NCBI RefSeq assembly: GCF_002128405.1
Contig: NZ_NETJ01000002.1
Span: forward strand, 434,001-498,000
DNA length: 64,000 nucleotides
Direction of reading: 5' to 3'
From: Gottfriedia solisilvae
GTDB taxonomy: Bacteria; Bacillota; Bacilli; Bacillales; Bacillaceae_G
The notes beneath the pieces are model-generated. The model saw nothing but the letters and a program-made list of their open reading frames with translations, had not been told where the DNA came from and searched no databases. Both the position numbers and the translations under genes were made by a program. This document shows positions 62,200-64,000 of this stretch, in pieces (position 1 is the stretch's first letter; the number at the start of each line of letters is the position of its first letter).

Positions 62200-62743
62200 A
62201 TGGATTATGACGAACTGATGACTTTTCAAGGTGATATCTATTTGAATTCTATATTTGAGCCTCAAGATAACGCATTAATACTTGATATTGATCGATGTAA
62301 AGTCAATGAAACGATGGAAAGTGCTATTAAAAATTATCAAACCATTGATACAGACGAAACTCTCCCAATTCTTCGAATTGAGTTTGATTGGTATATTGCA
62401 TACTCTGTTAGAAACGAAGGTTTTACTGTAATGGATGAATATGAAGTTTTTGAGGGAAATACCTTTTGTATTTATTCCAAGTCAAGATATTTAGATTTTG
62501 TAGAAGTAAGCACCATTGCTTCAGATAGCTATCCAGGACCATTCAAGCACTATGGCATTGTGGCACTAAACCACATTATTGATGTAATATCTCAGGAGCC
62601 TCCAACCATTACATTGGTCAACCGAACCTCTTCCAACACAGACATATAATACATTGCCTGGACTTAAAGACTATCCATTAGAATGTTTCCATACAAATCG
62701 GTATAAAATCGATGAAATGGCTGGTTCGTCAGAATTTTTTTAA
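62200..62743 (+). pseudogene. Cassette gene with probable C-terminal frameshift
   Basis: The first frame gives 149 residues to 62649. The +1 frame continues over its end and reads NTLPGLKDYPLECFHTN then IDEMAGSSEFF, stopping at 62741-62743 just before J59, where cassette genes normally end. One extra base near 62590-62620 would explain this. Aromatic soluble protein, family unknown. It may be expressed in shortened form. Confidence 0.5.
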
Positions 62744-62754
62744 GTATCTTATTC

Positions 62755-62840
62755 AACTAACTGGCGCGTTAGTTAAACAATAAATAGAGGATGATCATAA
62801 TTCGATCACTCTCTATTTTGTTATATGGCAGATTAGTTCA
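62755..62840 (+). repeat. Cassette junction J59 (A-hairpin-B)
   Basis: Arm A consensus; long hairpin around ATAGAGGATGATC (62783-62817), similar to that of J23; arm B with TATGGCAGATTAGTT. Confidence 0.9.
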
Positions 62841-62955
62841 ATAGTAATCTATCCTCAAATATAGATAGATGATAAGCTAATGAATAGATTAATTATGCTC
62901 TTTTCATTGTGATTGATAGAAAGCATAAATTTTAATAAGGGGCGTTCCTACGAAA

Positions 62956-63111
62956 ATGGAAACAGTATATTTTGTAATGTTATTACTATCGTTCTTAATA
63001 AGTTTTATTTCAATTTTTCATTCTAAAAAACATGGATTAAAAAAGAATTTTACAGTTGGAATTATTATTTCAGTTATAACTGGCTTATGTTTGATTGTGT
63101 ATTTAGTTTAA
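62956..63111 (+). CDS. Small membrane protein (51 aa)
   Basis: ATG with AAGGGGCG about 14 bp upstream. Two hydrophobic segments (about 4-21 and 32-51) around SKKHGLKKN. Function unknown. Confidence 0.62.
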   Translation: METVYFVMLLLSFLISFISIFHSKKHGLKKNFTVGIIISVITGLCLIVYLV

Positions 63112-63219
63112 ATTCCACCATACGTGTATCAAATCTAAAACAACTTATTTTGGATACAATAATTAATTCTTTGCAAAATATAGAAACGGAAAAGTTATAA
63201 ATTTAAACTGTTCTTTTTC

Positions 63220-63239
63220 AACTAACTGGCGTGTTAGTT
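63220..63239 (+). repeat. Cassette junction J60 (A only)
   Basis: AACTAACTGGCGTGTTAGTT; no terminator. Confidence 0.9.
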
Positions 63240-63292
63240 CAATAGTAGAATTAATGAATTCAGGAATAAAGAAGTGTATTCAGGAGTATGTT

Positions 63293-63493
63293 ATGAAAAT
63301 TTTAGCACTGGTCATTAGTTTAATATGTATAATAATTCCACTTAGATTATTATATAAAGAACTAAAAGAAACGAAAAAGATAAATGATAGAATGGGAATG
63401 ATCTTTGGATTCTTTTTTGAACCGTTAGAACCCTGGTCGATGCTTTTTTATGTAGGTTTTCTTGGGTTTCTGTATAGCGTGATATTTCTATAA
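63293..63493 (+). CDS. Small membrane protein (66 aa)
   Basis: ATG 63293 after CAGGAG; an upstream in-frame ATG at 63254 lacks a site. Two hydrophobic segments (about 2-18 and 46-65). Function unknown. Confidence 0.66.
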   Translation: MKILALVISLICIIIPLRLLYKELKETKKINDRMGMIFGFFFEPLEPWSMLFYVGFLGFLYSVIFL

Positions 63494-63521
63494 AACTTAA
63501 TTTCACTTTAATTTCTTATGC

Positions 63522-63541
63522 AACTAACTGGCGCGTTAGTT
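63522..63541 (+). repeat. Cassette junction J61 (A only)
   Basis: Consensus core; next gene 31 bp later. Confidence 0.9.
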
Positions 63542-63572
63542 CAATAGAAGATTTTCAGGAGTTGCAATTAAA

Positions 63573-63932
63573 ATGGAATATAAAAATTTAGCTTATATAT
63601 TTGTTAATCAATTTAAAGAATACAATATAGTTTTACAAGAACACATTGAATTTAATGGTGAGATATTAAATCATGTATTTTTTGGTGAATGTAATGAACA
63701 CTTTATTAAACTCATAAATGAGGATCAGGATAATTTTCTATTACAAGAATTATTTGATTTCTTTGAATTAATGGCAATAGATGGCGATATCGATATAAAA
63801 GATTTACTAAGTGTAACTATACTTGCTCGTTTAGGTGATTCAAAGAAAATACTAAATATTGCATATAAGTATATGAGATTTCATACAAAGCAAGCTTCAA
63901 ATGAGTATGAAAAAGCTTTGGGTAGATATTAA
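63573..63932 (+). CDS. Cassette protein of unknown function (119 aa)
   Basis: Helical, acidic soluble protein (DDEDQDNF-like patches, LLQELFDFFELMAIDGD). Possibly of the DUF7674 type, uncertain. Start after CAGGAG. Confidence 0.62.
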   Translation: MEYKNLAYIFVNQFKEYNIVLQEHIEFNGEILNHVFFGECNEHFIKLINEDQDNFLLQELFDFFELMAIDGDIDIKDLLSVTILARLGDSKKILNIAYKYMRFHTKQASNEYEKALGRY

Positions 63933-63942
63933 AACCTTATTC

Positions 63943-63987
63943 AACTAACTGGCGCGTTAGTTGAATTAAAAGCAGCCAATGGCTGCT
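63943..63987 (+). repeat. Cassette junction J62 (A-hairpin, cut by the window end)
   Basis: Arm A consensus; perfect hairpin AGCAGCC/GGCTGCT with T-run; window ends where arm B would begin. Confidence 0.9.
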
Positions 63988-64000
63988 TTTTTATTTATGT

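Larger units (their letters stand above)
26697..64000 (+). mobile_element. Integron-like gene-cassette array (at least 62 junctions)
   Basis: From 26697 to the window end, 62 copies of a 20-bp palindromic core (consensus AACTAACTGGCGCGTTAGTT) lie in one orientation, at intervals mostly of 300-1100 bp, each just after the stop codon of a small gene. Nearly all genes read rightwards and are unrelated to one another. Many cores are the first part of a larger module: core (arm A), terminator hairpin of variable sequence, second palindrome (arm B). The layout copies that of chromosomal integrons. No full recombinase is present and the right end is not reached. Confidence 0.8.

Noticed and set aside
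26697-64000. CRISPR array
   Set aside because: Repeats are regular but the intervals are hundreds of bp long and hold genes with ribosome-binding sites; no short uniform spacers and no cas genes.
26697-64000. Scattered REP/ERIC/bcr-type intergenic repeats
   Set aside because: Such elements occur in both orientations and in all chromosomal contexts. Here no convincing copy is found in the first 21 kb, all 62 copies point the same way, and each follows a stop codon. The possibility cannot be fully excluded without genome-wide data.
26697-64000. Simple rho-independent terminators
   Set aside because: The hairpins with T-runs are separate from the conserved core, and many cores have no hairpin or T-run at all.
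26697-64000. Prophage or integrative conjugative element
   Set aside because: No structural, replication, packaging or transfer genes are seen.

Overview
The window looks like chromosomal DNA of an AT-rich, low-GC Gram-positive bacterium of the Bacillus type. Starts follow strong AGGAGG-type ribosome-binding sites, TTG starts are common, terminators are hairpins with T-runs, and the housekeeping set is Bacillaceae-like (dinB, rnz, a PspA/LiaH-type operon, paired short chromate transporters next to a gamma-glutamyltransferase as in B. subtilis ywrAB/ywrD, a CbpA-like CBS protein). The species cannot be fixed from the sequence.

Region 1 (1-21.8 kb) is ordinary core and accessory chromosome on both strands: DNA polymerase IV, gamma-glutamyltransferase plus two chromate transporter halves, a SET-domain protein, a VanY-like lipoprotein broken by a stop codon, a MerR/TipA-type regulator, acetyltransferases, a flavin disulfide reductase, a DMT permease, an AraC regulator, a NUDIX/oxidoreductase pair, a DsbA-family protein, a BMP-type lipoprotein, RNase Z, a polysaccharide deacetylase, a PspA operon, a truncated hemoglobin and a CBS protein. 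A compact structured element of unknown type lies at 14.51-14.61 kb.

Region 2 (21.9-26.3 kb) is a boundary zone. It holds a minus-strand fragment of a tyrosine recombinase keeping only the C-terminal catalytic part, two degenerate palindromes resembling the repeat of region 3, a TetR regulator divergent from an ABC exporter, and an acetyltransferase with a C9 tract.

Region 3 (26.7 kb to the right edge) is the main discovery: a very large integron-like cassette array. I count 62 copies of a 20-bp palindromic core (AACTAACTGGCGCGTTAGTT and variants), all in the same orientation, nearly always one just after each stop codon, separating about 60 small unrelated genes almost all on the plus strand. 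About 40 copies belong to a larger module: core (arm A), a hairpin of variable sequence ending in a T-run, and usually a second palindrome (arm B, like ACTAAATGGCAGTTTAGTT), often followed 12-13 bp later by an extended -10 TGnTATAAT. This resembles the two-simple-site plan of integron attC sites, in a group of bacteria where integrons are not a familiar feature. The remaining junctions have arm A only and create short polycistronic runs. Cargo is typical of cassette arrays: acetyltransferases, NUDIX, 2H phosphoesterase, histidine phosphatase, inositol-phosphatase-like, GrpB, cold-shock-like, SUKH (SMI1/KNR4), DUF-type immunity-like proteins, lipoproteins and many tiny membrane proteins. Several cassettes are decaying by single-base frameshifts or stop codons. 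No complete recombinase is in the window; the array continues beyond position 64000.

The simplest working model is that a tyrosine recombinase, encoded elsewhere or once encoded at about 22 kb divergently from the array as in classical integrons, moves single-gene units by recombination at arm A. This is inference; the repeat organisation itself is seen directly.
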